Below, piece after piece: positions 7,765 through 17,001 of a stretch of 46,071 nucleotides of DNA (its first letter is position 1; each line of letters opens with the position of its first letter). The position numbers were made by a program, and so were the translations under genes. This stretch comes from Caldilineaceae bacterium (lineage in GTDB: Bacteria; Chloroflexota; Anaerolineae; Caldilineales; Caldilineaceae). The notes below the pieces were generated by a model. That model saw only the letters and a list, made by a program, of their open reading frames with translations. It had not been told where the DNA came from and did not search any database. The stretch is taken from the NCBI GenBank assembly GCA_020634755.1, contig JACKBC010000052.1, positions 1-46,071 on the forward strand, in the 5' to 3' direction.

Positions 7765-10617
7765 ATGACCACATCCATCCCAACTGCGCTCGCCAACTTT
7801 TACGGCCCCAATGCAGGCTACGTGTTGGAGCTTTATGAGCGCTTTCAAAAAGACCCCACGGCCGTCGATGCCGCCACGCGCGCCTTCTTTGAAGAGTGGA
7901 CGCCGCCGCCATTCTCCGCACCGGTCCATGTAAATGGCGACGCCGCATCCCCCGCGCCGGTGGGAGCCGCCGCGCCTGCCGATCTGTATAAGGCTGTGGC
8001 CGTAGCCAATCTGGCCCAATCCATTCGCGAATATGGCCACCTAGCTGCTCAACTGGATCCGCTGGGTAGCAAGCCTCCCGATGACCCTTCGCTGCATCTC
8101 GATTACCACGGGCTGAGCGAGGCCGATCTGCGTGCGCTGCCCGCATCTCTGGTGGGTGGCCCCGTTGGCGAACGCACCGAAACGGCCTGGGATGCCATTG
8201 CCGAGCTACGGACCATCTATTCAGGCTACATCGGCTACGATTACGACCATCTGCGTATTCCCGAAGTGCGCACCTGGCTGCGCAGCGCGGCCGAAGCCGA
8301 CTGGTTTGGACCCGAGCAGATGCCGATTGATGAAGAAGCGTTGCTGGCGCGGCTGACGCAGGTGGAAAGCTTTGAACAATTCTTGCAATCAAACTTCCCG
8401 GGCAAAACGCGTTTTTCGATTGAAGGATTGGATATGCTGGTGCCCATGCTGGATGTGATTTTGGCCCAGGCGGGCCAAACCGGCATCCACGAAGTGCTCA
8501 TCGGCATGGCGCACCGCGGGCGGCTCAACGTGCTGGCGCATATTTTGGCCAAGCCGTATGAAATGCTGCTGCTCGAGTTTAAAGACCCGGTTAACAGCGC
8601 CTCGCAGACGCGGCTGAGCCAGCTCGGCTGGACCGGCGATGTTAAATACCACGCCGGGGCCAGCCGCATGTTGCCGGGCAGCGACATGCTTGATCTCACT
8701 GTGCGCATGGCGCCCAACCCCAGCCATTTGGAGCATGTGAATCCGGTGGTGGAAGGCATGGCGCGGGCCGCTGGCGCCTTTGTGGATCAGCCCGGTCCGC
8801 CCCGTCAGGATCAATTTGTCTCGCTGCCCATTCAGATTCACGGTGACGCTGCTTTCTCTGGCCAGGGCATTGTGGCCGAAACGCTCAATTTTACGCGGCT
8901 GGCCGGCTATAGCACGGGCGGCACCATTCATATAATTGCCAATAACCAAGTTGGCTTTACCACGGGGCCCAACCAGACGCGCAGCACGCTCTATGCCAGC
9001 GACCTGGCCAAGGGGTTTAAGATTCCCATTGTGCACGTCAACGCCGATGATCCGGTGGCCTGCATCCGCGCCGCCCGCTTGGCCATTGGCTATCGCAATC
9101 ACTTTAAGCGCGATTTCTTTATCGATCTCATTGGCTATCGTCGCTATGGCCATAATGAGGGTGATGAACCGCGCTTTACCCAGCCCAAAATGTATGCCAT
9201 TGTGGATGAGTTGCCCACCGTGTGCCAGCTCTGGGCGCAACAGCTGGTGGATGAAGGCAAGATCGACGCCGACAAGCCGCAGCAGCTGCGCCAAGCGCAG
9301 ACCGAGCGTTTGCAAGAAGCGCTGGCCAGCCTGCCCGCCGATGTGGTCGCCGAGCCGGAGATCAAGCCGCCGCCCCCAGGCGCCGCCCGCAAAGTGAAGA
9401 CGGCCGTGGCGTTGGCCGAATTGCGTACCTTACACCAAAATTTGCTTACGGTACCAGATGGTTTTGACGTGCATCCGCGGTTGCAGCGGGTGCGCAAACG
9501 GAGTGAGAACGCGCTGCAAAACGCCGATGACGCCACCGTCGATTGGGGCGCTGCCGAACAATTGGCCTTGGCTTCCATTTTGGCCGATGGCGCCGCCATC
9601 CGCATGACCGGCGAAGATGTCAAGCGTGGCACCTTTAGCCACCGCCACGCCGCGCTGTACGACGCGGCGACCGGCGCTGAATATGTGCCGCTGCACCATC
9701 TGCCCGCAGCCAAGGCCGCCTTTGAGATTCATAATAGCCCGCTGACCGAAGCCGCCGCCATTGGCTTTGAATATGGTTACAACATTGAGCGTCCCGAGCG
9801 GTTGGTCATATGGGAAGCTCAATATGGCGACTTTTTCAATACCGCGCAGGCCGTCATCGATGAGTTCGTCACCTCCGGCTTTGCCAAGTGGGATCAGACG
9901 CCGTCGCTGGTTCTTTTGCTGCCGCACGGCTACGAAGGCCAAGGCCCAGATCACTCTAGCGCCCGGCTGGAGCGTTTTCTGCAGAGCGCGGCCGAGGTCA
10001 ATATGCGCATTGCCTATCCAACCACGGCGGCCCAATATTTTCACCTGCTGCGGCGGCAGGCCGCGCTGCTGGTTACCGACCCCCTGCCGCTGATTGTCAT
10101 GACGCCCAAGAGCCTGCTGCGTCATCCACTGGCCGCGTCCACGCCGCGTCAACTAGCCGAAGGACGTTGGCAGCCCATTATCGATGACCCTGAAGTGATT
10201 AGCGGACGACGGGCGCGCGCCGATATCCGGCGTTTGATTCTGTGCAGCGGCAAAATTTACGTAGATCTGGTTTCCAGCGAACGGCGTACCTCGGCTGCTG
10301 AAACTGACACCAAAGCCGCCGAAACCGCCATAGTGCGCGTGGAGCAGCTGTATCCCTTCCCAGCTTATGAGCTGGAGCCGCTCTTGGCCAGCTATCCCAA
10401 CTTGCAAGAGTTGGTTTGGGTGCAGGAAGAGCCGCGCAACATGGGGGCTTGGAGCGCTGTCAAGCCACAGATCAACTTTATTACGCAGGAGCGCTATCCG
10501 CTGCGCTATATTGGTCGTCCGCGCCGCGCCAGCCCTGCTGAAGGATCGGTCTCTTGGCACAAGATGGAGCAGGACGAGATTGTGGAAAGCGCGTTTGGTG
10601 GAGGCGGGGAAGAGTAG
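7765..10617 (+). CDS. sucA: 2-oxoglutarate dehydrogenase E1 component
   Basis: This 950-residue thiamine-diphosphate enzyme decarboxylates 2-oxoglutarate and passes the succinyl group to the lipoyl arm of E2 in the TCA cycle. The length matches classical SucA (about 930), not the longer actinobacterial E1-E2 fusions. The N-terminal helix (NFYGPNAGYVLELYERF, residues about 12-28) is the E2/E3-binding segment of the family. Characteristic motifs follow: MAHRGRLNVLAHIL near residue 248, HGDAAFSGQG near 359, NNQVGFTTGPNQTRS near 392 and RYGHNEGDEPRF near 460. The pyrimidine-binding and C-terminal domains include EAQYGDFFNTAQ and LPHGYEGQGPDHSS. The ribosome binding site is weak. sucB follows 148 bases downstream, separated by a copy of the 84-bp repeat. 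Confidence 0.97.
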   Translation: MTTSIPTALANFYGPNAGYVLELYERFQKDPTAVDAATRAFFEEWTPPPFSAPVHVNGDAASPAPVGAAAPADLYKAVAVANLAQSIREYGHLAAQLDPLGSKPPDDPSLHLDYHGLSEADLRALPASLVGGPVGERTETAWDAIAELRTIYSGYIGYDYDHLRIPEVRTWLRSAAEADWFGPEQMPIDEEALLARLTQVESFEQFLQSNFPGKTRFSIEGLDMLVPMLDVILAQAGQTGIHEVLIGMAHRGRLNVLAHILAKPYEMLLLEFKDPVNSASQTRLSQLGWTGDVKYHAGASRMLPGSDMLDLTVRMAPNPSHLEHVNPVVEGMARAAGAFVDQPGPPRQDQFVSLPIQIHGDAAFSGQGIVAETLNFTRLAGYSTGGTIHIIANNQVGFTTGPNQTRSTLYASDLAKGFKIPIVHVNADDPVACIRAARLAIGYRNHFKRDFFIDLIGYRRYGHNEGDEPRFTQPKMYAIVDELPTVCQLWAQQLVDEGKIDADKPQQLRQAQTERLQEALASLPADVVAEPEIKPPPPGAARKVKTAVALAELRTLHQNLLTVPDGFDVHPRLQRVRKRSENALQNADDATVDWGAAEQLALASILADGAAIRMTGEDVKRGTFSHRHAALYDAATGAEYVPLHHLPAAKAAFEIHNSPLTEAAAIGFEYGYNIERPERLVIWEAQYGDFFNTAQAVIDEFVTSGFAKWDQTPSLVLLLPHGYEGQGPDHSSARLERFLQSAAEVNMRIAYPTTAAQYFHLLRRQAALLVTDPLPLIVMTPKSLLRHPLAASTPRQLAEGRWQPIIDDPEVISGRRARADIRRLILCSGKIYVDLVSSERRTSAAETDTKAAETAIVRVEQLYPFPAYELEPLLASYPNLQELVWVQEEPRNMGAWSAVKPQINFITQERYPLRYIGRPRRASPAEGSVSWHKMEQDEIVESAFGGGGEE

Positions 10618-10649
10618 AAAAATGGGAGAAGGCTCTCGCCCTACATTGT

Positions 10650-10733
10650 CAGTACACCGCAATGGTGTTGGCGCAATAGGCGTCGGTCTCGTTTGTTGAA
10701 TCCGATTCTATCTCTGGCGATTGCGATCTACTG
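10650..10733 (-). repeat. 84-bp dispersed palindromic repeat, copy 4
   Basis: An inverted copy between sucA and sucB, from CAGTACACCGCAATGG to GCGATCTACTG, exactly 84 bases. It makes a spurious in-frame extension upstream of the sucB start. Confidence 0.9.
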
Positions 10734-10765
10734 ATTATATTTTATCCAACTATAGGAAAATATGC

Positions 10766-12067
10766 ATGGCCACAAACATTGTTGTACCCGCTTTGGGTGA
10801 ATCGGTGGTGGAAGCCACGGTTGCCCGTTGGTTAAAAAATGAGGGTGACGCCGTCCGCAGCGGTGAGGCGCTGGTCGAGCTGGAAACGGACAAAGTCGAT
10901 CTGGAAGTGCCCGCCGAAAGCGACGGTGTGCTGACCAAAATCACGCGCCAGGCTGGTGAAGATGTGCAAATCGGCGATGTGCTGGGCGTGCTGGATGCCT
11001 CTGCCGCGGCGGATGCATCAGACGCAAAGGCGGATACGGCGGAGAATACAGAGCCGGATACAGCGGCGGCGCCAGCCGCATCTGCATCCACCGCCGATAA
11101 ATCCTCTGCGGAAGCGGAACCAACGCCTGCGCAAGCGCCAACACCCACTGCCGAAGACGCGCCAAAGGGAGAGGCCACGCCGGTGGCCAAACGCATGGCG
11201 GCAGATTCCAACGTGGATCTGCGCAATGTAAGCGGCAGCGGACCCGGTGGCCGCGTCACCAAAGAGGATGTGGAGCGCTTTGTGCAGCAAAGCGAGCAGA
11301 CGCCAGCCATACAGCCACGTCCGGCGGCTGCTTCCTCCGCCCCTGCCGCCGACTCGCGCGGTGAAGAGCGCATCCCCATGTCGCGGCGACGGCGCACCAT
11401 TGCCCAGCGGCTGGTGGAAGCGCAGCAGACCGCGGCCATGCTCACCACCTTTAATGAGGTCGACATGACGGCCGTCATGGATATCCGCAAGCGCCGCCGC
11501 GAATCCTTTGCTGAACAGCACGGTGTGGGGCTGGGCTTTACCTCCTTTTTTGTTAAGGCCGCCATTGGCGCGCTCAAGGCTTTCCCACCCATCAATGGCG
11601 AAATCCAGGGCAACGACATTGTGCTCAAGCCCTACTATGACATTGGCATTGCCGTGGGTGCTGAAGAAGGGTTGGTGGTGCCCGTATTGCGCAACGCCGA
11701 CCGGCTTAGCTTTGCCCAGATCGAGCAGCAGGTCAAGGACTTTGTGCAAAAATCGCGCGATGGCGCGCTCTCTATTGACGATTTGCGCGGCGGCACCTTT
11801 ACCATTACCAACGGCGGCGTCTTCGGTTCGCTGCTCAGCACGCCCATACTTAACCCGCCCCAAGTGGGCATTTTGGGGCTGCACAAAATTGAGGAGCGGC
11901 CCGTCGTGGTGACCAAAGATGGCGCCAAGGAGATTGCCATTCGCCCCATGATGTATGTGGCGCTCAGCTATGATCACCGCATGGTGGATGGCCGCGAGGC
12001 GGTTCAATTCCTGGTCAAGGTAAAGGAGTTGATCGAAGACCCAGAGACGCTGCTGTTGGAGGGCTAA
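10766..12067 (+). CDS. sucB: 2-oxoglutarate dehydrogenase E2, dihydrolipoamide succinyltransferase
   Basis: This 433-residue E2 transfers the succinyl group from the lipoyl arm to CoA. The N-terminal lipoyl domain carries the lipoylated lysine in LVELETDKVDLEVPAE, about residue 42. An Ala/Glu/Pro-rich linker follows. A peripheral subunit-binding domain near residues 140-180 contains TPVAKRMAADSNVDLRNV. The catalytic domain ends with YDHRMVDGREAVQFL, holding the active-site His and Asp. The frame is open 15 codons further upstream, but those codons come from the 84-bp repeat. The ATG at 10766 has AGGAAA nine bases upstream and begins the typical MATNIVVPALGESV. It is downstream of sucA; no E3 gene is in the window. 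An interrupted terminator overlaps the stop codon. Confidence 0.97.
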   Translation: MATNIVVPALGESVVEATVARWLKNEGDAVRSGEALVELETDKVDLEVPAESDGVLTKITRQAGEDVQIGDVLGVLDASAAADASDAKADTAENTEPDTAAAPAASASTADKSSAEAEPTPAQAPTPTAEDAPKGEATPVAKRMAADSNVDLRNVSGSGPGGRVTKEDVERFVQQSEQTPAIQPRPAAASSAPAADSRGEERIPMSRRRRTIAQRLVEAQQTAAMLTTFNEVDMTAVMDIRKRRRESFAEQHGVGLGFTSFFVKAAIGALKAFPPINGEIQGNDIVLKPYYDIGIAVGAEEGLVVPVLRNADRLSFAQIEQQVKDFVQKSRDGALSIDDLRGGTFTITNGGVFGSLLSTPILNPPQVGILGLHKIEERPVVVTKDGAKEIAIRPMMYVALSYDHRMVDGREAVQFLVKVKELIEDPETLLLEG

Positions 12068-12240
12068 AAAGATGGCCGGCATCTCTTAGAAGCAGTCTGA
12101 AAAGGTGGTTCAGGTGTGTCATATTCCGGGAAAGGGCCACAAAATCCTGGTCGCGTCATGCGCAATAGGCCCTTTCCCGGAATGTTTTTGGACCCAATTG
12201 TGACTTTTCAGACAGCTTCTTAGACGCCGGCCATCTTTTT
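12066..12240. terminator. Intrinsic terminator split by a miniature element
   Basis: AAAAAGATGGCCGGC at 12066-12080 pairs perfectly with GCCGGCCATCTTTTT at 12226-12240, starting at the sucB stop codon. If the 127-bp element at 12091-12217 and one 7-bp TCTTAGA copy are removed, the arms close on an 11-base loop. That gives a textbook bidirectional terminator with A- and T-runs. Confidence 0.85.
12091..12217. mobile_element. 127-bp MITE-like element in the sucB terminator loop
   Basis: The ends AGCAGTCTGAAAAG and CTTTTCAGACAGCT are inverted repeats with 13 of 14 matching. They are flanked by direct TCTTAGA at 12084-12090 and 12218-12224, a 7-bp target duplication. Inside, a 16-bp perfect hairpin (ATTCCGGGAAAGGGCC at 12123-12138, complement at 12168-12183) fills the centre. 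It has no coding capacity, so it would need a transposase supplied in trans. Confidence 0.85.
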
Positions 12241-12253
12241 ATTAGAATCTCAT

Positions 12254-12413
12254 GTTACGCAGCGACAGCCAGTCTGCTATATTGCGGTTGAGATGAGAAC
12301 CGGAGTTTTCCATAGGCTCCACAGGCGTACCCAAACACCGGTTCTCATTCAGAGCTGTGTATAGAGAGAAATAGGAATGTCGGCAAGCCGACTTTCCGCC
12401 AGGCTTGCGTAAC
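12254..12413 (+). repeat. Element A, filled copy (contains nested element B)
   Basis: It begins GTTACGCAGCGACAGCC and ends CCAGGCTTGCGTAAC; GTTACGCA is inverted at the two ends. It matches the 76-bp copy at 38099-38174 on both sides of an 86-bp insert at 12278-12363. The rest of the 12068-12488 gap contains no gene that I can see. Confidence 0.88.
12278..12363 (+). repeat. 86-bp element B nested inside element A
   Basis: It is bounded by TATA on both sides and equal in length to the solo copy at 2394-2479. Internal arms ATGAGAACCGG and CCGGTTCTCAT are perfect inverted repeats. It interrupts element A between AGTCTGC and GAGAGAAA. Compared with the empty copy, two C residues at the junction are absent. 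Confidence 0.85.
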
Positions 12414-12488
12414 ATAAGTTAATAAGAATTCTTGCTGTACCAAGGTGAGGCTCGAAGAGAGCTAGCGGTGAGTAGTTCTTTACTGCCG

Positions 12489-15400
12489 TTACCGTTTCAC
12501 CTCCACAATGGGTAAATAGAGACGCGGACCAATGACAACTCCAGCATTGCCGGCATTGGGAACAGCAGCGGTCTCATCCCAATCACCATTGGTCGGATCA
12601 TCGGCGCCATCTGCTTCAATGGGCTGCTCTGCACCAACTGCGACGGAGGCGGCGTTTGCGCCAGCGGCGATTGGAGTGCTCCCGACATTCAGGGCGTCGA
12701 TCATCTCGCCGCCAAAGCCGTGGTCGGCTCCGGTCCAGTAGATGTTGTAGGTGCAGCTGGTATTGTTTTCGCCCAGCGCCAGTGGCGTACAGGTGAAGAT
12801 GTCGGCCGCCGTGCCGCTGGCGCCGCTCACGTTGAATAGATCTTTGGTAGAAAGGAAAATCTGGCCGCTGGCATCAACCGAAAGCCCCCAGATTTCTTCG
12901 GTGGCATCGACCAATTCCGCCGTGGAGCCATCAAAATAGAGCGACCAGCTGCCGCTGGTGGGAACCCCTAGTGAAGTCGGCGCAAATGCCAGCAAGTCTT
13001 CATCGCGCGCCGTAACCCCAGCCACAGAGGCGCTATTCAACGTGCTAATCAGCAGCCGCCCATCCGGCGCAAAGTCGATGGCCACAACGTCTTCGCCATT
13101 GGTGGTCAGCCCCACATCGGCGCCCACAAAGTAAAGTTCGTAGCTGCCGGCGGTGTTGTCACCCAGCGCCGTGGGTATAAAGTGCAAAATGTCCGAATCA
13201 TCGGCGGTACCGATGCCGCTGATGGTGACCGGATTATCGGTGCTCAGGAGCAAACTGCCGTCGCTCAAAATCACAAAGGCGTTAATATCGACACCACCCA
13301 GCTCCACATCGGAACCATCAAAAAAGAGCGACCAGCTATCCGTGTTGGGGTCATAAGCCACAATATCCTCGTCACGAAAAGCCACGCCACCTACAGTACC
13401 ATTTGAACTAGAACTGAGATAGATTACATCGCTGCTGCCCGCTGCTGCATTTACGGAAATGATCACATCATCGTAAGCGGATAGCGCACCATCGTCGGCG
13501 GTCAGGCGCAACGTGTAGACGCCATCCACGGCAAAGTTGGCCGTGGTGTTGAGCGCATTAGTATTGCCAAACGTGACTGCACCCGGCCCGCTGACCACGC
13601 TCCAGGTGGTGACCAAATTGGCCGGCGCGGGCAAGCCGTCGTCGCTGGCGCTGCCGCTCAATGTGGCATCGCCGGGCAGCGTGATGCTCTGGTCGCCCCC
13701 GGCATTGACCGTGGGCGCTTGGTTATTCGCCGGCGTTGGATCCACCGTGACGATCACATCGTCGGCGGCGGATAGCGCACCATCGTCGGCGGTCAGGCGC
13801 AACGTGTAGACGCCATCCACGGCAAAGCTGGCCGTGGTGTTGAGCGCATTGGCATTGGCAAACGTGACCGCGCCCGGCCCGCTGACCACGCTCCAGGTGG
13901 CGATTAGATTGGCCGGCGCGGGCAAGCCGTCATCGCTGGCGCTGCCGATCAAGGCGGCGTCGGCGGGCAGCGTAATGCTCTGGTCGCCCCCGGCATTGAC
14001 CGTGGGCGCTTGGTTGGTGGGACCGCCACTTATGCTTAGGGCGCCGCCGATATGCATGCCGTCGATGGACTCGGCGCCAAAGCCATGATTGGCGCCTTGC
14101 CAATAGGGGGCATACGTACAGCTGGTGTTGTTGGCGCCTAGCGAAATTGGAACACAGGTGAAGATGTCTGCGGCCGTTCCGCTCACACCAGAGACGCTAA
14201 AATTCGCTTTGGTTGACAGATATATTTTGCCGCTGGCGTCGATGGACAATCCCCATATCTCCTCCGCTTTATCCGTCAATTCCGCCGTGGACCCATCAAA
14301 ATACAGAGACCAGACGCCGCTGGTAGGGACGCCCAGCGCCGTCGGCGCGAAGGCCAGCAGATCTTCATCGGCCCCCGCGGCGCCGGGGACGCTCACCCCG
14401 TTGAGCGTGCTGATTAGCAGCCGTCCATCCGGTGCAAAGTCGATGGCCACAATGTCCTCGCCATTGGTGGTCAATCCCACATCGGCGCCGCGGAAATACA
14501 GTTCATAGGCGCCGGCGGTGTTGTCGCCCAACGATGTCGGCGTAAAGTGCAGAATGTCTGAATCATCGACTGTGCCAATGCCGCTGATGATGACCGGATT
14601 GTCTGGGCTCAAGAGCAGGCTGCCATCGTCCAGGATGGCAAAAGCGTTAATATCCACACCACCCAACTCCACATCCGAGCCGTCAAACGCCAGCGCCCAA
14701 TGATCCGTCACGGGGTCGTACATTAGAATATCTTCGTCGGCAAAGGCCACGCCACCTACGGCGCCGTCGCTGGTGGAACTGAGATAGATCGGCGCCTCGG
14801 AAGTGGCCGCGGGGCTGACGGTGACAACCAGATCATCGCTGCTGCTCAATTCGCCATCGTCGGCGGTCAGGCGCAGCGTGTAGACGCCGTCCACGGCAAA
14901 GCTGGCCGTGGCGTTGTGCGCATTGGCATTGTCAAACGCAACCGTGCCCGGACCGCTGACCACGCTCCAGGTCGTGAGCAGGTTGGCTGGCGCCGGCAGC
15001 CCGTCATCGCTGGCGCTACCGCCGAGCAGCGCGCTGTCCGGCAGCGTGATGGCCATATCGGCTCCGGCATTGACGGTAGGCGCCTGATTGGTCGGTGCGC
15101 CGGACAGCACGGTGACCAGGATGGTGTCGCCCACCGATAATTGGCCGTCGTTGGCCGTCAAGCGCAACGTATATAGCCCCTCCACGGCGAACGTCGCGCT
15201 GGTTTGCGCGGCATTGGCATTGCCAAAGGTGACCGCGCCCGGGCCGCTTTGCAGCGTCCAGGTGGTGACCAAGTTGGCTGGCGCGGGTAGTCCATCATCG
15301 GTGGCCGTGCCCGCCAAGGTAACACCCGATGCCAGCGTGACGGTCACATCGACACCGGCACTCACGGTCGGCTCCTGGTTATTGCCGTTGGTGAGCAACC

Positions 15401-16853
15401 AGTTGTAGGCGCTCAGCACATCGAGCCGGCCGTATCCAAAGTTGTTATCGGCGCCGGTCACGCCCAGGTCCAAGCTGGCATTGAGCAGCGCAGCCTGCTG
15501 TTGGGCCGCCGTGGCCGATGGATAGGCATTGAGCAGAAGCGCCAGCGCGCCCGATGCGTGGGGCGCGGCCAGCGAGGTGCCGGTTTGGCCAAAGTAGAGG
15601 CCATACAGGTCGGTGGTCTTGACGTCGACACCGGGCGCTACCATATGGGGAAAAATTGTCGTTGGCCCACCACATGTGGCCGGACCGCGACTGCCGCCCG
15701 CGTAGATCTGATCGGCATTGTCGACCGCGCCCACGGCAAATGCGCTGGGATTATTGGCCGGGCTGTAGCTGGTGTTGGCGTTGGGGCCGCCATTGCCCGC
15801 GGCAAAAATGGGTAACACGCCAGCCGTACGCAACACGGCTATATCATTTTCAAATTCCAGATTGCAGCCTGGGCTTTGGAACGTCCACGAGCCGTTGACC
15901 ACATGGGGCGTATCGTCCGTGTTGGGGTCGCCATCGGGGTCCAGCAGCCATTGGAAGGCGGCGTGAATGCCCGCCACCGTGCCTGACCCCTGGTCGTTAA
16001 AGATTTTGGCGGCAATCCACTGGGCGTTGGGCGCCATGCCCACCGTAGTGCCGCCGGCATCGCCGCCCACGATGATGCCCATGGACCAGGTGCCGTGGCC
16101 GCTGGCCGCTCCCGCATAATCGGTTGGCGTGGCGTGTTGGCTATACGGGTCAAACCAGCTATTGGCGCCGCCGCGCCATTTGCCCGCCAGATCCGGGTGG
16201 CTGATGTCGACGCCGGTATCCATGTTGGCTACCACAATGCCTTGACCCAAAAAGCCCTGGTTCCAGAGCGCCGGCGCATTGACCAGCGCAATATTGGCCT
16301 CGGGCGCACCGCTTTGCAGGGCATAGGCCGCGGGTGGATTCATATATCCGGCTGGGGGCGCGGAGGGGGCCGCTACGGGTTCATTGAGCACAATTTTCTC
16401 AACTACCTTCAGCTGCGCCAGCTCATTAATAACGGCGGGGGTAGCCGTCACTTCCAGACCGTTGATCATCCAGAAGGAGGTGTAGCTCGTCGCTGTGCCG
16501 TCGGCCATGCGACTCTGGACCAGCTCAATCACTTTGCGCTGAGTTTGCTGGGCTTTGCGCTGCAGGCGTTGAATAATTTTTTTAATTTGATTTTTGCGCA
16601 GCCGTTCTTTGAGATCGCTGAGATTTTCCTTTTCACGCAGCTCGACAATGACGCTGATCATTTCATCGGCCGCGGCTGTTTGCATAACGGCCATGAGCGT
16701 AGCGTCAATTTTATCGCGCGGCCTCACGCGTTCGGCCGCGGCCAGCGGCGCGCTTTGGATGGCCATCTGCGCAACCAAAAGGAGCAAGATGGTAAGCAGT
16801 GTAAACAACCGGCAGCGGGACGGAACTCGAGACTTTCTTGTAAAATGCATCAT
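12489..16853 (-). CDS. Secreted S8 subtilase with PKD-like domains and FDGS-repeat modules
   Basis: This 1454-residue secreted serine protease resembles bacillopeptidase F in its catalytic part. From the ATG at 16853 it has a signal peptide to about residue 40 and a helical I9-like propeptide to about 160. The subtilase triad is Asp212 (NMDTGVD), His253 (GHGTWSMG) and Ser427 (GTSLAAPHASG), with oxyanion Asn354. Then come PKD-like domains (about 488-680), an FDGS-repeat module (688-938), two more PKD-like domains (944-1134), a second FDGS module (1141-1388) and the tail RLYLPIVEVKR. The 20 codons upstream of the chosen start come from the 84-bp repeat. AGGA precedes ATGATG at 16853/16850, so either ATG may be used. 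Duplicated modules are nearly identical in DNA. Its substrate is unknown. Confidence 0.92.
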   Translation of the reverse strand: MMHFTRKSRVPSRCRLFTLLTILLLLVAQMAIQSAPLAAAERVRPRDKIDATLMAVMQTAAADEMISVIVELREKENLSDLKERLRKNQIKKIIQRLQRKAQQTQRKVIELVQSRMADGTATSYTSFWMINGLEVTATPAVINELAQLKVVEKIVLNEPVAAPSAPPAGYMNPPAAYALQSGAPEANIALVNAPALWNQGFLGQGIVVANMDTGVDISHPDLAGKWRGGANSWFDPYSQHATPTDYAGAASGHGTWSMGIIVGGDAGGTTVGMAPNAQWIAAKIFNDQGSGTVAGIHAAFQWLLDPDGDPNTDDTPHVVNGSWTFQSPGCNLEFENDIAVLRTAGVLPIFAAGNGGPNANTSYSPANNPSAFAVGAVDNADQIYAGGSRGPATCGGPTTIFPHMVAPGVDVKTTDLYGLYFGQTGTSLAAPHASGALALLLNAYPSATAAQQQAALLNASLDLGVTGADNNFGYGRLDVLSAYNWLLTNGNNQEPTVSAGVDVTVTLASGVTLAGTATDDGLPAPANLVTTWTLQSGPGAVTFGNANAAQTSATFAVEGLYTLRLTANDGQLSVGDTILVTVLSGAPTNQAPTVNAGADMAITLPDSALLGGSASDDGLPAPANLLTTWSVVSGPGTVAFDNANAHNATASFAVDGVYTLRLTADDGELSSSDDLVVTVSPAATSEAPIYLSSTSDGAVGGVAFADEDILMYDPVTDHWALAFDGSDVELGGVDINAFAILDDGSLLLSPDNPVIISGIGTVDDSDILHFTPTSLGDNTAGAYELYFRGADVGLTTNGEDIVAIDFAPDGRLLISTLNGVSVPGAAGADEDLLAFAPTALGVPTSGVWSLYFDGSTAELTDKAEEIWGLSIDASGKIYLSTKANFSVSGVSGTAADIFTCVPISLGANNTSCTYAPYWQGANHGFGAESIDGMHIGGALSISGGPTNQAPTVNAGGDQSITLPADAALIGSASDDGLPAPANLIATWSVVSGPGAVTFANANALNTTASFAVDGVYTLRLTADDGALSAADDVIVTVDPTPANNQAPTVNAGGDQSITLPGDATLSGSASDDGLPAPANLVTTWSVVSGPGAVTFGNTNALNTTANFAVDGVYTLRLTADDGALSAYDDVIISVNAAAGSSDVIYLSSSSNGTVGGVAFRDEDIVAYDPNTDSWSLFFDGSDVELGGVDINAFVILSDGSLLLSTDNPVTISGIGTADDSDILHFIPTALGDNTAGSYELYFVGADVGLTTNGEDVVAIDFAPDGRLLISTLNSASVAGVTARDEDLLAFAPTSLGVPTSGSWSLYFDGSTAELVDATEEIWGLSVDASGQIFLSTKDLFNVSGASGTAADIFTCTPLALGENNTSCTYNIYWTGADHGFGGEMIDALNVGSTPIAAGANAASVAVGAEQPIEADGADDPTNGDWDETAAVPNAGNAGVVIGPRLYLPIVEVKR

Positions 16854-16907
16854 AAATCCTAACCTGCTAAAACAGAAACGATATTTGAATGGTTCCAGGC
16901 GTATTAT

Positions 16908-16991
16908 CAGCACACCGTAACGATGTTGGCGAGATAGGTGGCGGTCTCGTTTGTTGAATCCGATTCTATCTCTGGCGATTGCGATCTACTG
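16908..16991 (-). repeat. 84-bp dispersed palindromic repeat, copy 5
   Basis: An inverted copy running from CAGCACACCGTAACGA to GCGATCTACTG. It sits between the copCD stop and the subtilase start, so both genes are read through or around it. Confidence 0.9.
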
Positions 16992-17001
16992 CTTATGGCT
17001 T

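Noticed and set aside
10721..10765. Longer N-terminus of sucB
   Set aside because: The extra 15 codons derive from the 84-bp repeat, while the ATG at 10766 has a ribosome binding site and gives the standard lipoyl-domain start.
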